DNA of 64,000 nt from Gammaproteobacteria bacterium (GCA_026706935.1 JAPOXV010000026.1:1207721-1271720), one strand, 5' to 3'. Counted from the first letter of the stretch, positions 45,098 to 54,987 are shown. The notes: generated from the sequence alone by a model not told the origin. Numbers and translations are program-made.

Positions 45098-45873
45098 GCA
45101 GTAGCATGGCGTTTACGGTCGTAATACCCGCACGTTACGGATCCACGAGGCTACCTGCGAAACCGCTTGTGGACTTAAACGGAAAGCCGATGATTCAACA
45201 CGTCGTTGAACGGGCACTTGCTTCGCGCGCATCGAATGTGATCGTAGCGACCGACGATCAGAGGATCCTCGATGCCATAAATACTGAAAGCGTTAAAGTC
45301 GTCCTAACCTCGACCGAGCACCAATCTGGTACTGATCGTATCTGGGAAGCCATCGAAGACATTGATATGCAGGACGAATCGGTGATCGTAAATGTTCAAG
45401 GCGACGAACCGCTCATTCCTTCAGCTGTAATCGATCAAGCCGCAAAGCTTGTTAGCGACGCAACGGACTGCGGGGTAGCCACACTTTGTGAAGCAATACG
45501 CGACGGGCGCGATATATTCAATGCAAACGTTGTAAAGGTCGTTGTGGATCGACACGGACGTGCTCTGTATTTTTCTAGAGCGCCGATTCCGTGGCAACGC
45601 GGCGTATTTGATTCGAATAAGAATCCCGCCGACACCGATTCATGGTATCGACATTTGGGTATCTATGCATTCAAGTATTGGGCTTTGAAACGATTTGTGT
45701 CACTACCACAGAGTAGTTTGGAGAGACTCGAGTCGCTTGAACAACTGCGTCTGCTGGAAAACGGAATATCAATCGCGATCGCAGAGAGCGACGCCGTGAT
45801 ACCCGCAGGTGTTGATACTCTAGAGGACGTTGAAAGGGTACGAGAAGTCCTAGCGAGCGATAGTTCACAATAA
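45094..45873 (+). CDS. kdsB: 3-deoxy-manno-octulosonate cytidylyltransferase (CMP-Kdo synthase)
   Basis: 259 residues. VVIPARYGSTRLPAKPLVDL with GKPMIQHVVERA is the CTP-binding start; VIVNVQGDEPLIPSAVIDQA, ATLCEAIRDGRDIFNANVVK, IPWQRGVFD and HLGIYAFKYWALKRF follow. Activates Kdo with CTP for lipid A attachment. Its ATG overlaps the msbA-lpxK stop by 4 bp. Cytoplasmic. Confidence 0.95.
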   Translation: MSSSMAFTVVIPARYGSTRLPAKPLVDLNGKPMIQHVVERALASRASNVIVATDDQRILDAINTESVKVVLTSTEHQSGTDRIWEAIEDIDMQDESVIVNVQGDEPLIPSAVIDQAAKLVSDATDCGVATLCEAIRDGRDIFNANVVKVVVDRHGRALYFSRAPIPWQRGVFDSNKNPADTDSWYRHLGIYAFKYWALKRFVSLPQSSLERLESLEQLRLLENGISIAIAESDAVIPAGVDTLEDVERVREVLASDSSQ

Positions 45874-45944
45874 CTCAAGTACTCGTAGATTCACAGTCTC
45901 GTTCGATAATTCGGAATGCAGTTTGTGAAAGAGATGTTTGCGGT

Positions 45945-46358
45945 ATGCGGTTAGACGTTCCCGCGAATCGATGTTTTGTTTGTGGACCTGGCAACGTAAA
46001 CGGATTGAACATCAAATTCCGTCTCGACGGGGAGGTTTGTCGAGCGGAATGGCAGTCGTCGGAAGCATATATGGGCTACGAAGGTGTCACGCATGGTGGT
46101 ATCCAGTTTTGTTTGCTAGATGACGTCATGGCCAATCTACTCTATCTACGGGGTTTTACGTGTGTGACGGCCAAGGCTGATGTCAGATTTCGAAACCCGC
46201 TTGGGATAGGTGAGAAAGTCGAGCTATACGGACGACTCATCAATCGTCGCGGACCGTTGGCGGTCATCGAAGGGCAAATTCGATTGGCCTCGGATGACAC
46301 TTTGGTCGCTGAGTCAACGGGTCACTTCATGGTCAAAGGAAAGTTCCGACCTGAATAG
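45945..46358 (+). CDS. PaaI-family thioesterase (hotdog fold)
   Basis: 137 residues. N-terminal CFVCGPGNVNGLNIKF (Cys-x2-Cys and GLNI) is the common opening of these proteins; GYEGVTHGGIQFCLLDDVMA has the hotdog central helix with the catalytic Asp. The end LVAESTGHFMVKGKFRPE is typical. Likely hydrolyses acyl- or aryl-CoA thioesters; substrate unknown. It occupies the place between kdsB and murB taken by other small genes in Pseudomonas. Cytoplasmic. Confidence 0.85.
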   Translation: MRLDVPANRCFVCGPGNVNGLNIKFRLDGEVCRAEWQSSEAYMGYEGVTHGGIQFCLLDDVMANLLYLRGFTCVTAKADVRFRNPLGIGEKVELYGRLINRRGPLAVIEGQIRLASDDTLVAESTGHFMVKGKFRPE

Positions 46359-46404
46359 GATGCGCCTTCGGTTGAGTATGAAGACTCTCCTGCGCGTGAG
46401 GTAA

Positions 46405-46989
46405 ATGACGGGAGTATCAACTACAGCAAACGACAATGAGCTTGAATATGAACCGGCGTTCTTAGACAACGAAATCGCTGACGATTTACTAGCGCATGTT
46501 CTTATCGATCTACCTTGGCGAGAGGAGTTGGTAAAGATGTTCGGCCAGACGTTCGTTGCCCCTCGAATATCGTGTGCTCTAGCGGATGAAGGATGCACGT
46601 ATCGGTATCGTGGTAGTCAGAGCGTACCCGTTCGCTTTACGCGCCCGTTGGACAAGCTACGACGGATACTTCGAGAGAAACTGGGCGCACCGTTCAACTA
46701 TGTGCTGGCTACACAGTATAGAAACGGTAGTGACTACGTGGGATGGCACGCGGATGATGAGAGGGACCTTGTCCCAGGGCAGACCATTGCGAATGTCAGT
46801 CTCGGCGAAGCTCGGGAATTCCGAATCAAAAACCAAGATGGCTCCTTCGACAAAAGGATAACCACGGTTCATGGGAGCCTTCTATGTATGAGGGGCGATA
46901 TTCTTAGAACGACAAAGCACACTCTGATTCGTACTCGACGTACTATCGGGCCGCGAGTGGTGCTCTCTTTTCGCGAAGTTCGAAAATGA
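46405..46989 (+). CDS. alkB: AlkB-like 2-oxoglutarate/Fe(II) dioxygenase
   Basis: 194 residues. Iron ligands are in YVGWHADDERDLVPG (His-x-Asp) and TTKHTLIRTRR (His); the 2OG-binding Arg residues are in GPRVVLSFREV. N-terminal FLDNEIADDLLAHVLIDLPW and YRYRGSQSVPVRFTRPL match the ALKBH2/3-type nucleic-acid repair subgroup. It removes alkyl groups from DNA or RNA bases. Its stop overlaps the murB start by 4 bp. Cytoplasmic. Confidence 0.88.
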   Translation: MTGVSTTANDNELEYEPAFLDNEIADDLLAHVLIDLPWREELVKMFGQTFVAPRISCALADEGCTYRYRGSQSVPVRFTRPLDKLRRILREKLGAPFNYVLATQYRNGSDYVGWHADDERDLVPGQTIANVSLGEAREFRIKNQDGSFDKRITTVHGSLLCMRGDILRTTKHTLIRTRRTIGPRVVLSFREVRK

Positions 46990-47990
46990 AAGTGCAAGCG
47001 AATGCCTCACTTCGATCGTTGAATAGTTTCGGATTCGAATCCACAGCAGACGAGCTCGTCATCGCGAGGAATATCGATGACTTAGCGATTGCATTGGATA
47101 CTACTGAGCCGATTACGATATTGGGTGAAGGTACAAACGTTGTTCTTAAACCTCGAATCCAGGGACGAGTAATAAAGCTCGCAATTAATGAACTCTCTGT
47201 TTCAACAACAGAGACCGATGCCGTTCTCGTAACTGCAGGTGCAGGTGTAAATTGGCATGAACTCGTTCGGTTTTCCCTCGGTCAGGGCATCGGTGGACTT
47301 GAGAATCTCGCATTGATTCCCGGATCCGTCGGTGCGGCACCATATCAGAACATCGGCGCTTATGGTGTCGAACTAGACCACGTCTGTGAGGGAGTTAGAG
47401 TACTTGATCGAGTCGAGAAGGAAGTGAAAACGTTACCGGTCGGCGCATGTGAGTTTACCTATCGAAATAGTGTCTTTAAGTCGACTTTGCGGGATCGCTT
47501 CGTGATTTGTGGCTTGACCGTACGGTTGGGAACTCGCGAACTCGCCACTCACTATCGTGATGTTGATACTCACGTTTCTACTAGATCGCGCTCGATACTT
47601 TCCGCTACTGGTGTCGCGGAAATCGTCGTTCGCATCCGTCGCAAGAAACTCCCGGATCCTCGCAAGGTTGGGAACGTCGGGAGTTTTTTCAAGAATCCGA
47701 TCCTTACTGAAACCGATTTCGACGTCCTAGCCGAGAGACTTGATATCGAAGGTCACCGAGAAACTGTGGGGTTGAAAGTGTCAGCTGCACAACTAATCGA
47801 CGAAGCAGGTTGGAAAGGTGTTCAACACGACGGTGCAGAGGTTTGGCCGCGTCAGCCATTGGTGCTCGTTAACCGTGGCAGCGCCACTGCCAAGAGTATG
47901 CTCGAGTTAGCATCGCGAATCGCCGATGACGTACATCGACGATTCGCAGTGGAGTTGGAACTTGAACCAGAAGTGCTTGGAAACTTCTAG
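46986..47990 (+). CDS. murB: UDP-N-acetylenolpyruvoylglucosamine reductase
   Basis: 334 residues. FAD-binding start NSFGFESTADELVIARNIDD and ILGEGTNVVLKPRI, then GLENLALIPGSVGAAPYQNI and AYGVELDHVCEGV, YRNSVFKSTLRDRFVI, catalytic Ser in GNVGSFFKNP, and the C-terminal AAQLIDEAGWKG and LELEPEV with the catalytic Glu. Reduces enolpyruvyl-UDP-GlcNAc with NADPH in peptidoglycan synthesis. The gene overlaps alkB by 4 bp at its start and rne by 4 bp at its end (tail to tail). Cytoplasmic. Confidence 0.95.
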   Translation: MKVQANASLRSLNSFGFESTADELVIARNIDDLAIALDTTEPITILGEGTNVVLKPRIQGRVIKLAINELSVSTTETDAVLVTAGAGVNWHELVRFSLGQGIGGLENLALIPGSVGAAPYQNIGAYGVELDHVCEGVRVLDRVEKEVKTLPVGACEFTYRNSVFKSTLRDRFVICGLTVRLGTRELATHYRDVDTHVSTRSRSILSATGVAEIVVRIRRKKLPDPRKVGNVGSFFKNPILTETDFDVLAERLDIEGHRETVGLKVSAAQLIDEAGWKGVQHDGAEVWPRQPLVLVNRGSATAKSMLELASRIADDVHRRFAVELELEPEVLGNF

Positions 47991-50857
47991 GCGTCCTCAC
48001 TGATACGACTTCGAGGGTCATTCGCAGCCCGCCCAGAAGCGTCGCTCGACTTTTCGCTTTCAGTCGCTGGTTGAGTCGTTGACGTTTCAGAGTCTTGGGC
48101 TACTTCAGGTTGTGTAGGCGGCACATCTGTTGACGACGGAATCTGTGACTTCGGTGGATCAACTGGCTGCTGAGATCGTGATTCGTCACCCGGTGATTTT
48201 TCGTTCGACGGCGGCATAGCTGCGGCGCTTTCCGTTGCTGGGTCAAGATCACGGGCCTGCGCTTGACCGCGAGCACGGGGATCGTTTGCGGCGAATTGAC
48301 GCTCAGTTGAACTCGGAACCGGTTGCGTGAAGGTTTCCACATTGTCTTCCGGTTCTGCTTCGATTCGAACAGGAGTCACGTCCTGTTCCTGCGTAATAGG
48401 TGAATCTGTACTCGATTGTTCGCTGAGAGCTTCTGAGTTTATGCGTTCTTTCGGTTCGCGATTGTTGGATGAGTCGCGCGTCTGACGACTAGCAGGTTTC
48501 TGCTCGCGTCGTTCAGTTTGCGCTTGCGTTTCCGTTTCCCGTTCTTTGTCGGACTTGCGATCACGCGCGTTTTCAGCTCTACGTTCTCTGGAATCTGCCT
48601 GTTCCTGCTTGGACTGTCTCTGTGCAGAACTTCTGGAGTTTGATCCTACCGTTCGAGAGCTACGCGGGGCTCTTCGATTTGGCGTAGTAAATTCTTGGCT
48701 CCTTCGCTCTTGACGAGCGACTGCATCAGCACTTTGCTTCAGATCGGCTGCACTTCTCACGTTGTCACTCGGCGTTTTAGACTTTTTTGAGCTCGAGGTA
48801 TTCGAAGCTGTACCAGATCGAGGGTTCCTGTCGCGACTCGAGCTTTTTTCGCGTTTCGGGGCACGTTGGGGTGAATTTGTTTGCTCACTTACGCGTTGAT
48901 TCTTGTCCTCACGCTTCGTTGGCTTACTCTTTCCACGTTGGTCGCTCCTGGGCCGACCGTCTTGCGATCTATCGGATGCAGTGCTCTTTCTCCCCTGTGC
49001 TTTCCCTGACGAAGCGGTGCGACGCTTAGATTTCGCTGGTTGGCGTTTTTGATTTGTGTTTGCGGTCTTCTTGTCCTTTTTAGTCACCTTCTCATCAGCA
49101 CCGAACAGCGTAGAGAAGAATCTGCTAACCGCGCTCTTGTTCTGTCTTTGCTTATTGCCTTTATTCTGCTTCTTCTTGCCTTGAGCCGCAACTTTCGTAT
49201 TGCTTTTTTGTTTTTTCTTTTTGGGTTTTTTGTCGACGACCGGGGAGACGAGCGGTTGCGGGTTCGCACGTGGCGCGTCTGGGTACTCTGCGCGGTCTTT
49301 GTTACTTAAGTCCTGCCGAGATTGGTGAAGCAACTCTTCAAGGTTTGATCCACCTTCGTAATCGATTCCTTTAACACGTCGTGCTTTTATGTCGAATGTA
49401 CCGTTCGTCAATGCTGAGTCTGCAATGACGATTACTTGCTTTCGAGTATTGAGTTCGAGATCACGCAGATACTGACGCTCCTTATTGAGAATGTAGGCTG
49501 CGACATCGTCCGGAACTCGGCAAAGGTATTGATTTTCTTGTCGCGTTGGATCGTGAATGAGGTAAGAGAGTTTTCTTAAGACTTGGTTTGCGTTGGTTTC
49601 GGTCCGCCGCACAAACCTTGCGCCTTGACACGATTCGCACTCTTCAAAATGGGTGTCGTAAATCGAAGATCTTCGGCGTTGTCGATTGAGTTGCATCAGT
49701 CCAAATTCGGATATCGCGGAGCACTCAGAATTCGCCGTATCTTTCGCTAAACACTCTCTTACGACTTTCTCGACCTGTTCGTTGTAGCCTTCAGTAAGCA
49801 TGTCTATGAAGTCAACGACGACTAGTCCACCAATATTTCGAATCATCAATTGACGACAGATCTCTTCGGCGGCTTCAAGATTCGTATGTAGTGCTGTTTC
49901 CTCTAACGTCTCGCCGCCTGTGTTCTTGGCGGAATTGACATCAATTGACAGTAGAGCCTCAGTTGGATCGAAGACCAACTCCCCTCCCGAGGGAAGTGTG
50001 ACCTTTCGCGAAAACAGACTCACTACTGCGTTTTCTACGCGAAATGTATCGAATATTGGCCGATCGCCGCGGTAGTGCTCGATCTGGTCACGCAGTTCAG
50101 GCATGAAATCCGATGCGTAGCTGCGAGATTCGCGGTAGAGCGTCGGATCATCAACGATGACCTTTGTGCCGTCGCGACGTAATCGATCACGTAGGACTCG
50201 TTGCATCAATGTGTTATCTGAGAAAACGAGTACAGGGGCGCGTTGTTGGTTTTCTTCGTATGCGCGTTGGATATTGCGCCATAGATTCATCAAACGGTGG
50301 AAATCACTCGTGATTTCCTCGAGCGTGTGGTTGACCGCTGTCGTTCGCATGATCCATCCAACGTTTTCCACGTTAGGAAGTTGATTACCGAGCTCACGCA
50401 ACCGCATGCGCTGTACCTCCGAAACGTTTCGAGTTACTGCGCGTACACTCGAGTTCGGTTTCAGCACGATAAATCGACCCGGAAGTGACAGTTCCATCGA
50501 AAGAGCTGAGCCTTTCTCGCCTCGCGCTTCACGGAATACCTGGACAAGGACTTTTTGTCCTACCTGTAAATCTGGATGCTCTATTTCGACAGGTTCGTCT
50601 GTGGGCTGTGCGCGTGTTTCACGCGATCCTCGACCACCTGCTTTGCTGAATGCCAATAAACCATGGCGCTCTTCGCCTATATCGACGAATGCACCTTCCA
50701 GGTCTGTCTTGACGGCGGTTATAACGCCGATGTAGATGTTGCCTTTGACCGAGGTCTGTGAGCTAGACTCAATCTCAAAGTCGACAAGCTTGTTGTCTTC
50801 TAGATAAGCAACGCGGACCTCATTCGGTTGTTCCGCATTGATGAGTATTCGTTTCAT
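47987..50857 (-). CDS. rne: Ribonuclease E
   Basis: 956 residues. Opens MKRILINAEQPNEVRVAYLE with the S1 domain (NIYIGVITAVKTDLEGAFVD, ERHGLLAF), then the catalytic core (metal-binding Asp residues in ALLSIDVNSAKNTGG and VVVDFIDML, about 305 and 348) and the Zn-link Cys pair CESCQGARFV at about 412. From about residue 510 on the chain is a long disordered region rich in Lys, Arg, Ser, Gln and Pro that usually carries membrane-anchor and degradosome-binding segments; the lysine-rich block KKPKKKKQKS is a likely RNA-binding site. Initiates mRNA decay and rRNA/tRNA processing. The 3' end overlaps murB by 4 bp; a long leader precedes the start. Confidence 0.95.
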   Translation of the reverse strand: MKRILINAEQPNEVRVAYLEDNKLVDFEIESSSQTSVKGNIYIGVITAVKTDLEGAFVDIGEERHGLLAFSKAGGRGSRETRAQPTDEPVEIEHPDLQVGQKVLVQVFREARGEKGSALSMELSLPGRFIVLKPNSSVRAVTRNVSEVQRMRLRELGNQLPNVENVGWIMRTTAVNHTLEEITSDFHRLMNLWRNIQRAYEENQQRAPVLVFSDNTLMQRVLRDRLRRDGTKVIVDDPTLYRESRSYASDFMPELRDQIEHYRGDRPIFDTFRVENAVVSLFSRKVTLPSGGELVFDPTEALLSIDVNSAKNTGGETLEETALHTNLEAAEEICRQLMIRNIGGLVVVDFIDMLTEGYNEQVEKVVRECLAKDTANSECSAISEFGLMQLNRQRRRSSIYDTHFEECESCQGARFVRRTETNANQVLRKLSYLIHDPTRQENQYLCRVPDDVAAYILNKERQYLRDLELNTRKQVIVIADSALTNGTFDIKARRVKGIDYEGGSNLEELLHQSRQDLSNKDRAEYPDAPRANPQPLVSPVVDKKPKKKKQKSNTKVAAQGKKKQNKGNKQRQNKSAVSRFFSTLFGADEKVTKKDKKTANTNQKRQPAKSKRRTASSGKAQGRKSTASDRSQDGRPRSDQRGKSKPTKREDKNQRVSEQTNSPQRAPKREKSSSRDRNPRSGTASNTSSSKKSKTPSDNVRSAADLKQSADAVARQERRSQEFTTPNRRAPRSSRTVGSNSRSSAQRQSKQEQADSRERRAENARDRKSDKERETETQAQTERREQKPASRQTRDSSNNREPKERINSEALSEQSSTDSPITQEQDVTPVRIEAEPEDNVETFTQPVPSSTERQFAANDPRARGQAQARDLDPATESAAAMPPSNEKSPGDESRSQQPVDPPKSQIPSSTDVPPTQPEVAQDSETSTTQPATESEKSSDASGRAANDPRSRISEDA

Positions 50858-51471
50858 TCCCAGCTTCTTCCTGAGTAAGTGGGATGAATGGACGCTTCCC
50901 GAGAACGTAGTTAAGGTATTTGAAGTGCAATGGTGTGCAGATGATCAGTTGATACCTAGGTCAGTTGACCGATACTTGGTGTGCTACCCCAAGCCCATGT
51001 GAAAGATGGGAGTTAATTGTGGGATATCAGACATTTTGTTCTTTGCGGTTCAGACTTTTCTATCACGAAATCCTTGTATTTCTTTCGATAAGAGACAAGG
51101 TGTGTTTTACGGAGGCACGTCGTTCGTTGTTTTTATGTCGACTAGCGCACTACCAACGCGATGAAAGTTTGAATGCCATTCATCGGTAAAAATTGGTGGG
51201 TTGACTCTAATACAACCCCTTATTAGTGGACATTGCAACCGGGGTTGCTGTCCGTTCGGTCCACAAATTTTAATGCGTTTAGTTTCGATAGCCAAATTTA
51301 CAGGTGCATATATTGTGCTGTTAAACGGACTCTTGGCTCATTAGTTTGCTCGTTTTCGCGCTAAATTGATGTATTTGACTGTTTGTGAAAGGTGATAATC
51401 GATTTCTTCGAATCAGGCGCATGCAATTCGCTTGAAGTCGATAGTTGAGTAACTTCAATATTAGGATAGGT
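50858..51471. other. Divergent intergenic region: probable rne leader and sulfatase promoter
   Basis: About 610 bp with no gene I can support. Small open frames here show no family similarity. A 6-bp inverted element GCAACC-GGTTGC with almost no loop lies near 51235. Since rne in studied gammaproteobacteria has a long 5' leader through which RNase E controls its own level, part of this region may be that leader; this is inference. A possible promoter for the sulfatase would lie near 51370-51410 but is not clear. Confidence 0.4.
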
Positions 51472-53016
51472 ATGCAGAAACCCAATATCGTATTTGCCTT
51501 TGCCGATGATTGGGGTCGATACGCTAGTGCTTATGCGCGTTTTGAAGGTTCCAGTTCGCTCAACCAGTTGATAGATACCCCGAATTTCGATCGCATTGCC
51601 CATGAAGGCGTACTTTTTACCAACGCTCTCGTTCCGGCACCTTCGTGCACGCCGTGTCGGAGTTCGATCCTAGCAGGGCAGTATTTCTGGCAGACGGGGC
51701 TCGGTGCGATTTTGCAAGGCGCCCAGTGGGACGAGTCGATCCCAACGTACCCTCTCGAACTAGAAGCACGTGGTGGCTATGTCATTGGCTATCAGTACAA
51801 GGTATGGTCCCCTGGTCGCACGCTGAATGCACCATATGGGGGTACGCGGACTCGATTCCAATCGGCAGGGATCAACTTTAACCAGTTTTCCCATTGGGTG
51901 ACTCGTCACGCGGGTGAGCTTGGAATCGATGCTGCGAAGCAGGTCTTGTATGACGAAACGAGAGCTAATTTCCGAGAGTTTCTCGACGTTCGACCTAAGG
52001 AACAGCCGTTTTGTTATTGGTGGGGACCGACGAATACCCATCGAACTTGGGAAAGAGGTTCAGGCAAGGCGATTTGGGGTATTGAACCAAACGACCTAAA
52101 AGGACACCTACCTAAGTTTCTTCCGGACGTTCACGAAATTCGAGAGGATGCAGCTGACTATTTAGGAGAGTGCTTGGCTGTCGACAAAGGACTTGGGATA
52201 CTCCTCGAAGAGTTAGAACGGATCGGTGAACTCGACAATACGCTTCTAGTTGTCAGCGGCGACCACGGGATTCCTGGAATGCCGCGCGCCAAGTGCAATC
52301 TCTACGACATCGGATGTGAAGTCACGCTCGCTGCGCGGTGGCCTGCTCACATCAAACCTCAACGGGTTGTAGACGATTTCGTGAATCTAATGGATCTTGC
52401 ACCTACGTTTTGCGAGGCCGGGCAAATTTCGGTGCCACCGAATATGACCGCGAAGTCGTTGATGCCGTTGTTGACGAGTCCTGAAAGTGGGCAAATCGAT
52501 CCGACTCGAGATTTCGTGGTGACTGGACGGGAGCGACATGTCGCGTTTGCGAGAGAAAAGTACCTACCTTATCCTCAACGTGCCATACGTACCAAGGACT
52601 TTATTTACATCGTTAACTTTGAGCCAGATCGATGGCCGATGGGCGACCCGAAAGGGGTAGATCGGCCAAACGCCACATTACCTTCCTACGAAGATCTAGC
52701 GTATGAGACGTTCGCTACTTATCCGGACATGGACGCTAGTCCGACTAAGGCGTACATGATTCAGCATCGAGAAGACTTAGACGTGGAACCGCTATTTGAG
52801 TTGGCGTTCGGTAAACGTCCTCGCGAGGAACTCTACGATCTAACGCGCGATCCCGATTACCTCGAAAACGTGGCTGAACGGGCGGAATATGGCAACGTGC
52901 GGGGAGAGCTCGAAGGAAGATTGCTCAATGTGTTGGAATACCAAAACGATCCTCGGTTGATGGAGCAACCCTGTCGATACGAATTCGAACCCTACGCCGG
53001 TCCTCCGCAATCGTAG
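51472..53016 (+). CDS. Sulfatase (alkaline phosphatase superfamily)
   Basis: About 514 residues from ATG 51472, preferred over TTG 51445 because AGGATAGG precedes it and the family begins at once with PNIVFAFADDWGRYASA (metal-binding Asp pair). The formylglycine motif is PSCTPCRSSILAGQY, a Cys-type C-x-P-x-R site, so an oxygen-dependent generating enzyme or anaerobic maturase is required elsewhere. Other ligands: VVSGDHGIPGMPRAK (Asp-His) and KYLPYPQRAIRT. Removes sulfate from an organic sulfate ester, perhaps polysaccharide- or sulfolipid-derived. No signal peptide seen, so cytoplasmic, which is less usual for polysaccharide sulfatases. Confidence 0.88.
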   Translation: MQKPNIVFAFADDWGRYASAYARFEGSSSLNQLIDTPNFDRIAHEGVLFTNALVPAPSCTPCRSSILAGQYFWQTGLGAILQGAQWDESIPTYPLELEARGGYVIGYQYKVWSPGRTLNAPYGGTRTRFQSAGINFNQFSHWVTRHAGELGIDAAKQVLYDETRANFREFLDVRPKEQPFCYWWGPTNTHRTWERGSGKAIWGIEPNDLKGHLPKFLPDVHEIREDAADYLGECLAVDKGLGILLEELERIGELDNTLLVVSGDHGIPGMPRAKCNLYDIGCEVTLAARWPAHIKPQRVVDDFVNLMDLAPTFCEAGQISVPPNMTAKSLMPLLTSPESGQIDPTRDFVVTGRERHVAFAREKYLPYPQRAIRTKDFIYIVNFEPDRWPMGDPKGVDRPNATLPSYEDLAYETFATYPDMDASPTKAYMIQHREDLDVEPLFELAFGKRPREELYDLTRDPDYLENVAERAEYGNVRGELEGRLLNVLEYQNDPRLMEQPCRYEFEPYAGPPQS

Positions 53017-53048
53017 AATCAAGCGCATCAATAACGCGAGGTCAGGTC

Positions 53049-53642
53049 ATGGCGAATTTCTTGCGAATTGGATCAGCGTTGCTTCTTCTCCTTGTCACAA
53101 TGCAGTGGGTCTTTGGCGAAGAAGCGAGCGACGTTCCAGAGCAAACTTTGAGTGACATAGTCGCAAAGGCACAAGTCCATAGCTGCGCAGATGCTGAAGT
53201 GCATGTTGGTACGCTCACCCTGCAGCAACGTATTTCGGACGAAGGTATTAAATTGGTCGACGTCGAACTAGAGCTTTGGAGCGATTCGATCGAAGCGGGT
53301 AAACACGCTGTTCATATCCATGAAACAGCCAATTGCACGCCATGCAGCGCCGCAAAAGGTCATTTTGACCCGGGACCGCATTCAAACACCAGCCCCGATG
53401 GAAACCATCCCTTCCATATGGGAGATTTGCCCAATATCGAAGTTGATGAAAACCATCAAGGTAGCCTTCGGACCACGACGTCTCGTATCACCTTGTCTGA
53501 TGGTCCATTGTCCATTTTTGATTCGGATGGCAGCGCCGTGATCGTGCATGTTGACGCTGATACCTATTGTCCGGAAGGAGAGGAAGCTGGATGTGCAGGC
53601 GGTGCTCGAGCTGCATGCGGTGTTATTCAGCGTGTTGAATGA
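53049..53642 (+). CDS. sodC: Cu/Zn superoxide dismutase, periplasmic
   Basis: 197 residues. Signal peptide cleaved near WVFGEEA. Copper ligands in AGKHAVHIHETANCTPC (His residues), bridging and zinc ligands in AKGHFDPGPHSNTSPDGNHP, and the last copper His in GSAVIVHVDADTYC; GGARAACGVI is the conserved C-terminal motif with the disulfide Cys. Converts superoxide to oxygen and hydrogen peroxide. The mature N-terminus has a longer-than-usual extension (about 40 residues). Follows the sulfatase by 32 bp. Confidence 0.93.
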   Translation: MANFLRIGSALLLLLVTMQWVFGEEASDVPEQTLSDIVAKAQVHSCADAEVHVGTLTLQQRISDEGIKLVDVELELWSDSIEAGKHAVHIHETANCTPCSAAKGHFDPGPHSNTSPDGNHPFHMGDLPNIEVDENHQGSLRTTTSRITLSDGPLSIFDSDGSAVIVHVDADTYCPEGEEAGCAGGARAACGVIQRVE

Positions 53643-53779
53643 CACGCGAACAGGCGTTTGGCAAGTTCCGATGTGTCGTGGATGATCGCTTTGAATAAAA
53701 AAGGAGATCGTACATCATTAGTAGAATCACCGCTCTACACAGTTCAAGTTGACGTCAGCGTCGAGGGGAGGATTTCTAA

Positions 53780-54964
53780 ATGCGTGACGTAGTAGTGGTA
53801 GATAGCGTGAGGACTGGCCTTGCCAAGTCGTTCCGCGGGAGCTTCAATCTGACAAGATCGGATGACATGCTCGCGCATTTGATCGACGCCTTACTAGACC
53901 GAAACCCGAAGATTTCACCCCAGGAAGTTGAAGACGTCGTGGTTGGTGCAGCTAGTCATGCCGGTGAGCAGGACGGAAACCTAGCACGACTTGCGGTTGT
54001 CTTGTCGAAACTGCCGATTACCACGGCAGGGATGACGATTAATCGGTTCTGTTCCTCTGGACTGCAGTCGATCGCTATCGCTGCGAATCAGATTGCTTCG
54101 GGTCAAGCGCAGATTGCGATTGCTGGCGGCGTTGATTCGATTTCGATGCGGAATCGTCAAACCACTGGAAAAGCAGAGCAAAACAAGCGTTTGATAGAAG
54201 AGAAGCCTGAGATCTTTATGGCTATGGGCAACACCGCAGAGGTCGTCGCGCGTCGCTATCAGGTGACTCGAGAAATGCAAGATCAGTACGCTCTTCAAAG
54301 CCAGCTCCGATATGCTGCGGCGGAATCTGCCGGTCATATGAGCGAAGAAATCGTTCCTATGACTGTCGAAATGTTGAAAGTCGACAAGGAGACAAAGGAA
54401 GAGAGCCGCGAGACGGTTGTCGTCGCAAGCGACGAATGTAATCGACCGAACACGACGATGGAAGGTTTGAGTGGCCTTCCCCCAGCGTTTGAAGAGGATG
54501 GCACGGTTACTGCTGGTAATGCATCTCAGCTGTCGGACGGTGCGTCCATGACAATGCTGATGAGTGCCGAGCGCGCCGAACAGTTGGGTGTTGAGCCTAT
54601 GGGAATCTACCGGGGTTTCTCCGTCGCCGCTTGTGAACCAGACGAGATGGGGATCGGTCCCGTGTTCGCGATTCCGCGCATGCTTGAGAACGCCGGTGTC
54701 CATCAAGACGATGTTGACCTGTGGGAACTCAATGAGGCGTTTGCCAGCCAATGCGTCTATTGCCGAGACGAACTAGGACTCGACAATGAGAAGTACAACG
54801 TCAATGGCGGTAGCATCGCGATCGGGCACCCATTTGGAATGACTGGTTCAAGATTGACTGGTTCGATCCTTCGTGAGTTGAAGCGTCGTAACAAGAAATA
54901 CGGTGTCGTCACCATGTGTATCGGTGGTGGCCAAGGCGCGGCAGGACTTTTCGAGGCTGTTTAG
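53780..54964 (+). CDS. Acetyl-CoA C-acyltransferase (thiolase)
   Basis: 394 residues with ribosome binding site GGGGAGGA. Active-site nucleophile Cys in NRFCSSGLQSIAIAANQI (about residue 90), then NEAFASQC, the base-carrying GHPFGMTGSR and the second Cys in TMCIGGGQGAAGLFE. Cleaves 3-ketoacyl-CoA with CoA (beta-oxidation) or condenses acetyl-CoA. It could work with the enoyl-CoA hydratase and MaoC-type hydratases downstream. Cytoplasmic. A large hairpin follows its stop. Confidence 0.93.
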   Translation: MRDVVVVDSVRTGLAKSFRGSFNLTRSDDMLAHLIDALLDRNPKISPQEVEDVVVGAASHAGEQDGNLARLAVVLSKLPITTAGMTINRFCSSGLQSIAIAANQIASGQAQIAIAGGVDSISMRNRQTTGKAEQNKRLIEEKPEIFMAMGNTAEVVARRYQVTREMQDQYALQSQLRYAAAESAGHMSEEIVPMTVEMLKVDKETKEESRETVVVASDECNRPNTTMEGLSGLPPAFEEDGTVTAGNASQLSDGASMTMLMSAERAEQLGVEPMGIYRGFSVAACEPDEMGIGPVFAIPRMLENAGVHQDDVDLWELNEAFASQCVYCRDELGLDNEKYNVNGGSIAIGHPFGMTGSRLTGSILRELKRRNKKYGVVTMCIGGGQGAAGLFEAV

Positions 54965-54987
54965 ACAGCGTAGCCGTAAACTCGTTA

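Noticed and set aside
53981-54751. 256-codon open frame antisense to the thiolase gene
   Set aside because: It has no recognisable motif and lies wholly opposite a well-conserved gene; a coding shadow.
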